Assembly (NCBI RefSeq): GCF_001280425.1
Contig: NZ_LIUF01000002.1
Coordinates: 496,001-560,000 of the forward strand
Direction: 5' to 3'
DNA from: Haloarcula rubripromontorii
GTDB lineage: Archaea > Halobacteriota > Halobacteria > Halobacteriales > Haloarculaceae
Length of the DNA stretch: 64,000 bases
Positions 35,604-42,880 of this stretch are shown piece by piece. The notes beneath the pieces were generated by a model. That model saw only the letters and a program-made list of their open reading frames with translations, made no database searches and was not told where the DNA came from. Every line of letters begins with the position of its first letter. Position 1 is the first letter of the stretch. The position numbers were made by a program, and so were the translations under genes.

Positions 35604-36338
35604 ATGCAAGGAAACGAACAACAGGCCTACGACCGCGGGATTACCATCTTCTCCCCGGACGGACGCCTCTATCAGGTCGAGTACGCACGAGAAGCCGTCA
35701 AGCGCGGAACCGCAAGCGTCGGGGTCCGCACCGAGGACGGCGTGGTCATCGCCGCGGACCGCCACGCCCGGTCGCCGCTCATCGAGCGCGACAGCATCGA
35801 GAAGATTCACGAAATCGACTCACACGTCGGCGTCGCCAGCGCGGGCCACGTGGCTGACGCCCGGCAACTCATCGACGTGGCGCGCCGACAGGCCCAGGTC
35901 AACCGCCTGCGCTACGACGAGCCGGCCTCCGTCGAGTCGCTGACCAAGGAAATCACGGACTACATCCAGCAGTACACCCAGACGGGCGGCGCGCGCCCGT
36001 TCGGTGTCGCGCTGCTGGTCGCCGGCATCGAGGCCGGCGAACCGCGCCTCTTCGAGACGGACCCGTCGGGGACGCCCTACGAGTGGCAGGCTGTCGCCAT
36101 CGGCGGCTCCCGCGAGGACATCCAGTCGTTCCTCGAAGACGAGTACGCCGAGGGGATGGACCTCGAAGGCGGCATCGAACTCGCGCTCCGGGCGCTCGCG
36201 TCGGTCAACGACGACGGCCTCGACGCCACCGGCGTCGACATCGCCACAATCGACGTCGAGACCGAGCAGTTCGAGAAGCTCTCGGAGGACGACATTGCCG
36301 AGCGCCTCGAAGAGTTCGAACTCGGAGGTGAGAACTGA
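35604..36338 (+). CDS. psmA: Proteasome alpha subunit
   Basis: A 244-residue alpha-ring subunit of the 20S proteasome. The N-terminal gate helix and signature are AYDRGITIFSPDGRLYQVEYAREAVKRG, then TASVGVRTEDGVVIAADRHA. It has no propeptide, as expected. The ring gates access to the beta chamber. A clear TATA box, TTATATAA (35556-35563), lies about 40 bp upstream. The stop codon overlaps the psmB start (TGATG at 36336-36340), so the alpha and beta subunits are translationally coupled, unlike Haloferax and Halobacterium, where I recall these genes being apart. Confidence 0.95.
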   Translation: MQGNEQQAYDRGITIFSPDGRLYQVEYAREAVKRGTASVGVRTEDGVVIAADRHARSPLIERDSIEKIHEIDSHVGVASAGHVADARQLIDVARRQAQVNRLRYDEPASVESLTKEITDYIQQYTQTGGARPFGVALLVAGIEAGEPRLFETDPSGTPYEWQAVAIGGSREDIQSFLEDEYAEGMDLEGGIELALRALASVNDDGLDATGVDIATIDVETEQFEKLSEDDIAERLEEFELGGEN

Positions 36339-37030
36339 TGTACGACCCCGAGAACCGACTGACTGACGCCTACGAACCAGAGGTCGGCACGCTCCCGAAC
36401 GAGGACGGCGGCCGCGACGAGGAGAACGTCGTCAAGACCGGGACGACCACCGTCGGCCTCTCGACGGAGAACGGCGTCGTCATCGCGACGGACCGGCGCG
36501 CCTCTCTCGGTGGCCGCTTCGTCTCGAACAAACAGGTCCAGAAGGTCGAGCAGATCCACCCGACGGCCGCGATGACGCTGGTCGGCAGCGTCGGCGGCGC
36601 ACAGTCGTTCATCCGCTCGCTGCGCGCGGAGGCCGACCTCTACGAGGTCCGCCGGGACGAACCGCTCTCGATCCACGCGCTGGCGACGCTGGCGGGTAAC
36701 TTCGCACGCGGCGGCCCGTACTTCGCCATCAACCCCATCGTCGGCGGCGTCGACGAAGAGGGCAGCCACGTCTACAGTGTCGACCCGGCCGGCGGCGTGC
36801 TCGAAGACGACTACACCGTCACCGGCTCCGGGACGATGGTCGCGACGGGGACCATCGAGGGGCAGTACGACCCTGAGATGAGCCTCGCCGAGGCTCGTGA
36901 CCTGGCGATCCGCGCGGTCAACGCCGCAGCCGAGCGTGACACCGGATCCGGTAACGGTGTCGTGCTCGCCGAAATCACCGACGAGGGCGTCGAAATCGAC
37001 GCCTTCGACGACTACGAGTCGGCCGAATAG
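36338..37030 (+). CDS. psmB: Proteasome beta subunit
   Basis: A 230-residue catalytic subunit. A 35-residue propeptide (acidic, YEPEVGTLPNEDGGRDEEN) ends at Gly35, and autocatalysis would expose Thr36 as the nucleophile in VVKTG|TTTVGLSTENGVV. Conserved Asp and Lys follow in IATDRRASLGGRFVSNKQVQ. The remainder (AGNFARGGPYFAINPIVGGVD, YSVDPAGGVLEDDYTVTGSG) is standard. It shares one base with psmA's stop. Confidence 0.96.
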   Translation: MYDPENRLTDAYEPEVGTLPNEDGGRDEENVVKTGTTTVGLSTENGVVIATDRRASLGGRFVSNKQVQKVEQIHPTAAMTLVGSVGGAQSFIRSLRAEADLYEVRRDEPLSIHALATLAGNFARGGPYFAINPIVGGVDEEGSHVYSVDPAGGVLEDDYTVTGSGTMVATGTIEGQYDPEMSLAEARDLAIRAVNAAAERDTGSGNGVVLAEITDEGVEIDAFDDYESAE

Positions 37031-37086
37031 CTCGGCTCCCTCAGTTTTCGGTTTCTTTGCGGTCAGTTGTCCCCAGCAGTTGCTGC

Positions 37087-37482
37087 TCAGTCTCGTGGCA
37101 CGACCCGCATCGGATAGTCCGACTGCCGCATGATATCTTGGGCGACGCTGCCGAAGATGAGTCGGTCGGTCTGGCTCCGCTTTCGCACGCCGATGACGAG
37201 TTCGTCGGCATCGACCTCCTCAGCGATGTCGAAGATATCCTCGGCCGGGCTGTTCCCCCGGATTATCTGGTAGGTTTCGACAGACACCTGCTCGCCCAGT
37301 CGGTCAGAGACGACTTTGAGTGCGGCCTTGCCGTCGGCGACCGCCGATGACGACGTGCTGTCGCCGCCGCGCTGTGAGTTGACCGCGTAGACGCTGTCGT
37401 CCGGGTCGAGGACCCCTTCGAGGTACGAACACAGCGTTTCGCTGACTGTCTCGGAGTTGGTCGCGAGCACGAAGGTCTGCAT
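37087..37482 (-). CDS. Universal stress protein (UspA-like)
   Basis: A 131-residue single-domain Usp. I start at ATG 37482 (MQTFVLATNSETVSETLCSY); the upstream extension is basic and non-conserved. The fold ends with DELVIGVRKRSQTDRLIFGSVAQDIMRQSDYPMRVVPRD, containing the G-x2-x9-G(S) ATP-binding loop (GVRKRSQ ... FGSVAQ), so it is probably of the ATP-binding class. It converges with psmB (56 bp). Role: stress or energy-state sensing; the specific function is not inferable. Confidence 0.85.
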   Translation of the reverse strand: MQTFVLATNSETVSETLCSYLEGVLDPDDSVYAVNSQRGGDSTSSSAVADGKAALKVVSDRLGEQVSVETYQIIRGNSPAEDIFDIAEEVDADELVIGVRKRSQTDRLIFGSVAQDIMRQSDYPMRVVPRD

Positions 37483-37554
37483 ACGCCGGGGTGCGCCCGC
37501 CGTCGTTATAAGTGTGTTTCTAGTTACCAATACACGCACTCCGGCGGTCGACCG

Positions 37555-37683
37555 TCACTCCGTCACGACCAGCCAGCAGACCGCCAGAAAGACGGCGAGG
37601 ACCACGAGTATCGACCCCCAGACCAGCGCGCCGAAGGCCGTCGAGCCCAGCGCGGCGAGGGGGAGCGTGGCCGTCGCGGTCAT
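37555..37683 (-). CDS. 42-residue single-TM protein, probable symporter accessory subunit
   Basis: A very short gene whose ATG (37683) overlaps the symporter stop by 4 nt (37680-37683). The product (MTATATLPLAALGSTAFGAL, then VWGSILVVLAVFLAVCWLVV) has one strong transmembrane helix and a short C-terminus TE. Small hydrophobic partners translationally coupled to sodium symporters are known for several families (for example the MetS-type partner of NSS transporters and small accessory proteins of SSS symporters), so I infer a stabilising or regulatory subunit. It is easily missed by gene callers. Confidence 0.7.
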   Translation of the reverse strand: MTATATLPLAALGSTAFGALVWGSILVVLAVFLAVCWLVVTE

Positions 37684-39188
37684 CGTTCGGACCCCCCGTC
37701 GGCTACCGGGTCGTCGAGCGCCCGGACCTCTCGTCCGAGGTCGTCGAGGTCGGCGTCGGCCCCGCCCAGCAGCGTCGCCGCGACGGTGAGTGTGGCTGAG
37801 ACTAGCGTCGCGCCGGCGAAGGCTATCAGAAACGACGGCGCTGGCAGCATACTCCCGACGCCAGGCACGGCGGCGACGAGGCCACGGAGCGACGGGAAGT
37901 ACGTGAAGCCGACGAGTAGTCCTGCAATGCCCGAAACTACCGCGCCCGGGCCGGTGAGCCGCTCGGTGTAGAGACCGGCGAGGAAGGGCACGAAGACGCC
38001 GGCGGCCAGCAGGTCGGCTGTCAGGAACAACTGGAGGACGCTGTACCCCTGTGCGCCGATGAACATCGCGGCGAGCGCGACGGCGACCGTCAGTCCGCGC
38101 CCGCCCAGCCAGAGGGTCCGCTGGTCGGGGTCGTCCAGTAGTCGAGCGAGGTCGGCGGTGACGACGCTGGCGATGGCGTTGAACATCGTGTCGGCGGAAC
38201 TCATCACCAGCAACACGGCGAGGACGACGACGGCCAGCGTCACCCACGCCGGGAACGCCTCCGCCACAACGAGGAAGAAGGCGATGCTTGCGGACCCGGA
38301 CTCGGTGAGTCCCAGCCCCGCCGCGGCGATGCCGAACAGCCCGGACAGCAGGAGCATCGGGACGACGACGACGGCGGCGATGCCCAGTCCGCGACGGAGA
38401 GCGCCCTCCCCATCGGCGGCGTACACCCGCTGCCAGACGCCCTGGTTCAGCATGTTCGCGCCCAGCAGAGCGAACGCGACGTACAGCCCGAACTCCAGGC
38501 CGGGACCGAACCCGGGGTCTAACAGCGTCGGGTCGGCCGATACTACCGTCGCGTGGAGTTCGCTCGTCCCGCCCAGAGCGAGGAGCGCCCCGCCGAAGCC
38601 GACGGCCAGCAGCGGCAGGATGACCAGCGTCTGGACGGTGTCGGTGACGATGCTGGCGAGCAGGCCGCCGTAGGTCGTGTAGACGAGGACGAAGCTGCCG
38701 ATGAGCAGCGAGGTCTGCCAGAGCGGCACGTCTGCGACGAGTGCGAGCGCGCCAGCGATGCCAGTCATCTCCGCGGCGAGGAAGATGAACATGTAAAATA
38801 CCGAGACCAGCAACACGAGCAGGTACATCCCGGAGCCAAAGCGGGCGTAGGCGAACTCTGTCAGCGAGTGTCCGGCGGGCATCACCTCACGGATGCGAGC
38901 GCCGACCGGAATAAAGAGGACGAGCGGAACCGCGCTGCCGATGGCGTAACCCAGTACGGCGGGCAGCCCACCGAAGGCGGCCCCGGCCTCGGCGGGGCTC
39001 AGCAGAATCCAGACGCCCATCATCGACGCGATGACCGTCGCGGCGAGGGTCCCGCTGCCGGCCGAGTCGCGGGCCGAGATGTACGTCTCCACCGAGTCGA
39101 TGCGACCGCGGGCGGCGAAGAGACCGACCCCGGTGAACACCAGAACGGTCGCCGCGGTCAGCCCGAGGGCCACAGCTGCGGAGACCAT
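37680..39188 (-). CDS. Sodium:solute symporter (SSS family), candidate thiamine-precursor transporter
   Basis: A 502-residue membrane protein with about 13 hydrophobic helices and an acidic cytoplasmic C-terminus. SSS signatures include SPAEAGAAFGGLPAVLGYAIG, AGHSLTEFAYARFGSGMYLL and LVYTTYGGLLASIVTDTVQT (the conserved YGG-TD-Q segment of helix 5-6). The start abuts the stop of the Cys-less TenA gene with no gap, and the operon begins with two TenA genes. From this context I infer uptake of thiamine, hydroxymethylpyrimidine or a degradation product; family membership alone would not distinguish it from proline or pantothenate carriers. Confidence 0.85.
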   Translation of the reverse strand: MVSAAVALGLTAATVLVFTGVGLFAARGRIDSVETYISARDSAGSGTLAATVIASMMGVWILLSPAEAGAAFGGLPAVLGYAIGSAVPLVLFIPVGARIREVMPAGHSLTEFAYARFGSGMYLLVLLVSVFYMFIFLAAEMTGIAGALALVADVPLWQTSLLIGSFVLVYTTYGGLLASIVTDTVQTLVILPLLAVGFGGALLALGGTSELHATVVSADPTLLDPGFGPGLEFGLYVAFALLGANMLNQGVWQRVYAADGEGALRRGLGIAAVVVVPMLLLSGLFGIAAAGLGLTESGSASIAFFLVVAEAFPAWVTLAVVVLAVLLVMSSADTMFNAIASVVTADLARLLDDPDQRTLWLGGRGLTVAVALAAMFIGAQGYSVLQLFLTADLLAAGVFVPFLAGLYTERLTGPGAVVSGIAGLLVGFTYFPSLRGLVAAVPGVGSMLPAPSFLIAFAGATLVSATLTVAATLLGGADADLDDLGREVRALDDPVADGGSER

Positions 39189-39947
39189 CTATGGGCTCAC
39201 CTCGGCGTCGGCCGTCGCCTGAGTCCCTTCGTAGGCCGTCTCGAAGAACTGCCGTTCGAGCGCGACCGTGCGGTCGAACAGCGACGCGACGCGGGCTTCG
39301 CGGCGCGGTGAGAGCGTCGGCCCGACGGCGTCGAGTTCGCCCCGGAGCCAGTCGACGAACGCGACGAACGAATCCACGGCGTGGAGGTCCACCCACTCGG
39401 CGAAGTAGAAGGGCAGCCACATCCCGGCGCTGGGCGGGCCGTCCGGGTCGCCGTGGGTCGCGGCGGCCGCCGTCGCCCACGATTCGTATATCCACTCGGC
39501 AGGGACGAGCACGGCCAGCGTCTCAGCGTAGCCGCCCTCTCGCGCGGCCCGACCCAGCAGGTCGACGAACGCCGCCGTCGTCTCCGTCGGCTCGGGGTCC
39601 TGCCAGCGCGACTCGTCGACGCCCAGCGCGGCGAAAGAGCGTTCGAAGTAGTCGTCTTCCTCGTCGGTCACGGTATCAAGGAACTCGACGAGGCGGCGCT
39701 TGGCCGCCATGTCCGGGGCCTGCCCGACCGCGTGGCCGAACGTGCCGACGAGTTCGCCGACGAAGGCGTAGTCCTGTACCAGATACTCGGCGAACGCGTC
39801 TTCGTCCAGCGTGCCGGCCCCGAGTTCCTCGACGAGCCGGTGCTCGACGGCGGCGTCCCAGTCCGGCTGACTCTGCTCGCGGAGCCAGTCGGTGAATCGT
39901 GGCTCATCGGTGCGCTCGGCGTAGGCCGCGTACGTCTCGGCCGTCAT
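39189..39947 (-). CDS. TenA-family protein without active-site cysteine (TenA_E type)
   Basis: A 252-residue helical protein starting MTAETYAAYAERTDEPRFTD. It keeps the TenA layout: FAEYLVQDYAFVGELVGTF (55-73), VTDEEDDYFERSFAALGV, LVPAEWIYESWAT near 148-159, and the final helix VALERQFFETAYEG. At the position of the catalytic Cys it has Ala150 followed by Glu151 (VPAEWIYES), the hallmark of the TenA_E branch. Plant TenA_E proteins salvage the thiamine pyrimidine by hydrolysing aminopyrimidine or formylaminopyrimidine. ATG overlaps the stop of the Cys-type tenA by 4 nt. Confidence 0.85.
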   Translation of the reverse strand: MTAETYAAYAERTDEPRFTDWLREQSQPDWDAAVEHRLVEELGAGTLDEDAFAEYLVQDYAFVGELVGTFGHAVGQAPDMAAKRRLVEFLDTVTDEEDDYFERSFAALGVDESRWQDPEPTETTAAFVDLLGRAAREGGYAETLAVLVPAEWIYESWATAAAATHGDPDGPPSAGMWLPFYFAEWVDLHAVDSFVAFVDWLRGELDAVGPTLSPRREARVASLFDRTVALERQFFETAYEGTQATADAEVSP

Positions 39948-40603
39948 AGCTCCCACCCCTCCTGCGTGTAGGCCATCTCCCAGAACCGGTGTTCGAGCTT
40001 CGCGCTCGTCAGGAACGCCGCCTCCATGGCGTCGTGCTGGCCGGGATACCGTTCGCCACAGCGGTCGACGTACGCCCGACACCAGCCTGTCGCCTCGCGG
40101 AAGTCCTCACTGGTGTACATCTCGATGAACGGTGTGTACCGGTGTTCGCCGTCGGCCAGGTCGGCCATGTGCTGGGCGACATCGAGATAGCCCTGCATGC
40201 AGGGGTACAGCGCCGCGGCGATTTCGGCCTCGTGGCCCTCGTAGGCTGTCCGAACGAGGAAGTTCGTGTACGCCAGACAGGTCGGGGCTTTCTCGGTCGA
40301 CTCCAGTTCACGCTCCGAGAGACCGTACTCCGACGCAAACTCCCGGTGGAGGTCCATCTCGGTGTCCAGCACCTGATGGGCGACCCCGAGTAGATGCGTC
40401 ATCGTCGACTCGTCGTTTGCTGTCGCGCCGGCGAGCGCGAACAACCGTGCGTAGTCCTGCAGGTATCGGTAGTCCTGTTTCACCCAGTGTTTGAACGCCG
40501 CCTCGTCGAGCGTCCCGTCGGCCAGTTCGCGGACGAACGGGTGGTCCTTCTGTGCGTCCCAGATGTTCTCGCCGATGTCGAGCAGGTGGTCGCTGAACGC
40601 CAT
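39944..40603 (-). CDS. tenA: TenA aminopyrimidine aminohydrolase / thiaminase II (Cys type)
   Basis: A 219-residue enzyme from ATG 40603 (MAFSDHLLDIGENIWDAQKD). Catalytic Cys135 is in AAALYPCMQGYLDVAQHMAD, the same residue number as in Bacillus TenA; Asp and Tyr contacts are in FKHWVKQDYRYLQDYARLFA, and the general-acid Glu in the last helix, KLEHRFWEMAYTQEGWEL. It hydrolyses 4-amino-5-aminomethyl-2-methylpyrimidine to the hydroxymethyl form for thiamine salvage. First gene of a tenA(Cys)-tenA(Cys-less)-symporter-miniprotein operon divergent from an HTH-ThiN regulator. Confidence 0.92.
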   Translation of the reverse strand: MAFSDHLLDIGENIWDAQKDHPFVRELADGTLDEAAFKHWVKQDYRYLQDYARLFALAGATANDESTMTHLLGVAHQVLDTEMDLHREFASEYGLSERELESTEKAPTCLAYTNFLVRTAYEGHEAEIAAALYPCMQGYLDVAQHMADLADGEHRYTPFIEMYTSEDFREATGWCRAYVDRCGERYPGQHDAMEAAFLTSAKLEHRFWEMAYTQEGWEL

Positions 40604-40804
40604 TGGTAGCGGATACAACAAACTCCGATGTATTATATCCTGCTAATACAACTAGGTTGTAAATTTGGAGACGAGCGGCGCGCGCAGTGAGCTGTAGGTG
40701 CTGGGCTTCTCTGGTCTGTCACTGCTGGCAGTCACGACGATGCAGCCGACCGACAGCGTCCGTAGTCCCAACTGCTAAGCGAGCTACGCCCGTCACTCCC
40801 AGCA
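40604..40804. promoter_or_regulatory. tenA/thiR divergent promoter with palindrome at 40647-40661
   Basis: On the minus strand TATAATA (40631-40637) is the tenA TATA element, about 28 bp before the ATG. Directly upstream sits TACAAC-tag-GTTGTA (40647-40661), a perfect 6+6 inverted repeat at the BRE edge; a further half-site TACAACA lies at 40614-40620, 33 bp away, about three helical turns. This arrangement fits an operator bound by the adjacent HTH-ThiN regulator. No clear TATA was seen for the plus-strand gene beyond GCTAAGC around 40774-40780. Confidence 0.6.
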
Positions 40805-41728
40805 ATGACACTGCAGTTACCGAGCGAAATTGTGGTCGAGCGGTTTCTCCCGACGGCCCGGGCGATGCTCGCCACGAGACTCGACGAGGAGGGCTGGACG
40901 CAGCAGGAGATCGCCGACCAGCTCGGCGTGACACAGGCCGCAGTGAGCAAATACGGCAGCGGCTCGGTCACCATCGAGGAGCGGTTCCGGGACGACGCAC
41001 GGATGCAACAGACCATCGAGCGGATCGCTGACGGGCTGGAGGCGGGCGAGATGGACGAGTATGCGGTGCTGAACGAACTGCTCACTCTGGTACGGGAGTT
41101 CGAGGACCGGGGCCCAATCTGTGCGGTCCACGAGGAGGAGATGCCGGCGCTGCAGGGAATGGGCTGTGACCTCTGTGTTCGGGGGACAGACACCGCAGTA
41201 CAGGCGGAACGGACTGTGCTGTCGTCGGTCCGGCGGGCAACGCGGCTGCTGGCCGACAACGAAGCCGTCGTCGACGCCATCCCGAACGTGGGGATGAACG
41301 TCGGCATGGCGCTGCCGGACGCCGAAGACGCGCTCGACGTGGCGGCAGTTCCCGGTCGAATTCACGACCTTCGGGGGCGAGTCAACGTACCGTCGAACCC
41401 CGAGTTCGGGGCGTCGGAACACGTCGCCCGGACGATACTGACCGCGATGGCGGTCGATCCCTCGTGCCGAGCGGCGCTCAATCTGACGACCGACGAGGCA
41501 TTTCTCGATGCTGCCCGGGGACAAGGTATCGAGCCGCTGAAATTCGACGCCGGCTACGAAGACCGTAACGAACGGCTCGAAGCCACCTTCCGCGAACGCG
41601 GCGCTGTTCCGCGCGTCATCTACCACGGTGGCGCGTTCGGTATCGAGCCGATAACCTACGTCTTCGGTGAGTCAGCGGTCGAAGCTGCTGAACTGATGAT
41701 CGAGCTTCTCGACGCGGCCGACTCCTGA
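40805..41728 (+). CDS. thiR: HTH-ThiN thiamine regulator, paralogue 2 (ThiR-like)
   Basis: A 307-residue protein. Residues 8-55 form the helix-turn-helix (LDEEGWTQQEIADQLGVTQA, AVSKYGSG). The linker carries Cys106, His109, Cys121 and Cys124 (CAVHEEEMPALQGMGCDLC), a likely metal site. The ThiN domain spans about 140-305 (IPNVGMNVGMALPDAEDALD, VAAVPGRIHDLRGRVNVPSN, PEFGASEHVARTIL, VIYHGGAFGIEPITYVFGES). Archaeal ThiR proteins bind thiamine phosphate through this domain and repress thiamine genes. Divergent from the tenA-symporter operon, it is the best candidate for its regulator. Confidence 0.87.
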   Translation: MTLQLPSEIVVERFLPTARAMLATRLDEEGWTQQEIADQLGVTQAAVSKYGSGSVTIEERFRDDARMQQTIERIADGLEAGEMDEYAVLNELLTLVREFEDRGPICAVHEEEMPALQGMGCDLCVRGTDTAVQAERTVLSSVRRATRLLADNEAVVDAIPNVGMNVGMALPDAEDALDVAAVPGRIHDLRGRVNVPSNPEFGASEHVARTILTAMAVDPSCRAALNLTTDEAFLDAARGQGIEPLKFDAGYEDRNERLEATFRERGAVPRVIYHGGAFGIEPITYVFGESAVEAAELMIELLDAADS

Positions 41729-41750
41729 ACTGTTTCGGCCGCCGAAACCG

Positions 41751-42722
41751 TCAGAACCAGCCGGTCTCGGGGTCGACTGGGTTCTCGGGCTCCGCGCCCC
41801 GAAGTACCCGGATGACGTCTTCGGCCACGGTCTGTGTCAGTTCGACCCGGGACTCTTCGGAATACCACGCGACGTGCGGGCTACAGACGACGCTGTCGAG
41901 GTCATGGAGCGGCGAGTCTCCGGGCGGTTCTGCCTCGCGCACGTCCAGTCCGGCTCCGCCGAGGTCGCCACTGACGAGCGCGTCGTACAGCGCCGTTTCG
42001 TCGACGAGTCCGCCTCTGGCCGTGTTCACGAGCAGCGCGTCGTCGCGCATCCGGTCGAACGCGCCCGCGTCGACCATCCCCCGTGTCTCGTCGGTCAACG
42101 GGGCGTGTAGCGAGACGATATCGGAATCGGCCAGCAGCGTCTCGAAGGTGACTGACTCGACACCGAGGTCCCCCATCCGGTACTCGGGCACGTATGGGTC
42201 GTGGGCGACGACATCGACGTCGAACCCCCGGAGCTTCGCGGCGAAGCGACTTGCGAGCTTGCCGAAGGCGACGAGGCCGACGGTGCTGCCGGCAAGACAC
42301 CGAATCGGCTGGCCGACAGTCCACTCCCACTCGCCACGCTTGACTGAGCGGTCGAACGTCGGTATCTTCCGCAGGCAAGCCAGCACGAGCGCGAACGTAT
42401 GAGTCGAGACCTCCTCGACAGAGTAGTCCGGGACGTTGACCACCGTCACACCGGCATCGACCGCGGCTCGCACATCGATGTTGTCCACGCCGATGCCGGC
42501 CCGGCCCACCACTTTAAGCGAGTCCCCGGCTTCGACGACCTCGGCTGTGACCTGCGTGCCGGCGTCGACGATTAACGCATCAGCGTCCTTCACTGCGCGT
42601 GCGACGGCAGCTGGTTCTTTCGCTGCTATCGTTTCGACGGTCGCATCAACCGCATTCAGCACCGCCGCCCGTGTCTCCCCGTCCATCACTTTCGTGTCAG
42701 AGACGACGACTTTGTGAGACAT
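41751..42722 (-). CDS. D-2-hydroxyacid dehydrogenase, CtBP-like subgroup
   Basis: A 323-residue NAD-dependent enzyme of the D-isomer-specific 2-hydroxyacid dehydrogenase family. Residues 95-115 carry VPDYSVEEVSTHTFALVLAC; the nucleotide-binding segment is STVGLVAFGKLASRFAAKLR, where the usual GxGxxG is AFGKLA, a known CtBP variant; catalytic Arg in LVNTARGGLVDETALYDAL, Glu in LDVREAEPPG and His in VCSPHVAWYSEESR. WYSEES after the His is the CtBP signature. The substrate is unknown; serine synthesis (SerA) is less likely because no ACT domain is present. Confidence 0.88.
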   Translation of the reverse strand: MSHKVVVSDTKVMDGETRAAVLNAVDATVETIAAKEPAAVARAVKDADALIVDAGTQVTAEVVEAGDSLKVVGRAGIGVDNIDVRAAVDAGVTVVNVPDYSVEEVSTHTFALVLACLRKIPTFDRSVKRGEWEWTVGQPIRCLAGSTVGLVAFGKLASRFAAKLRGFDVDVVAHDPYVPEYRMGDLGVESVTFETLLADSDIVSLHAPLTDETRGMVDAGAFDRMRDDALLVNTARGGLVDETALYDALVSGDLGGAGLDVREAEPPGDSPLHDLDSVVCSPHVAWYSEESRVELTQTVAEDVIRVLRGAEPENPVDPETGWF

Positions 42723-42880
42723 ACTCTGGCTTTCTCTGCCTCAAAAATAAAATCATCTGTCAGATCGGTTCAGTCATCGAAACCGCGTCACTGTGCCACT
42801 ACTACATCCCGGTGACCGGCACAGAACTGACAGAATAGTCGCAAACTTTTATGATATATTCGTGAGGAGGTGGCAACAGT

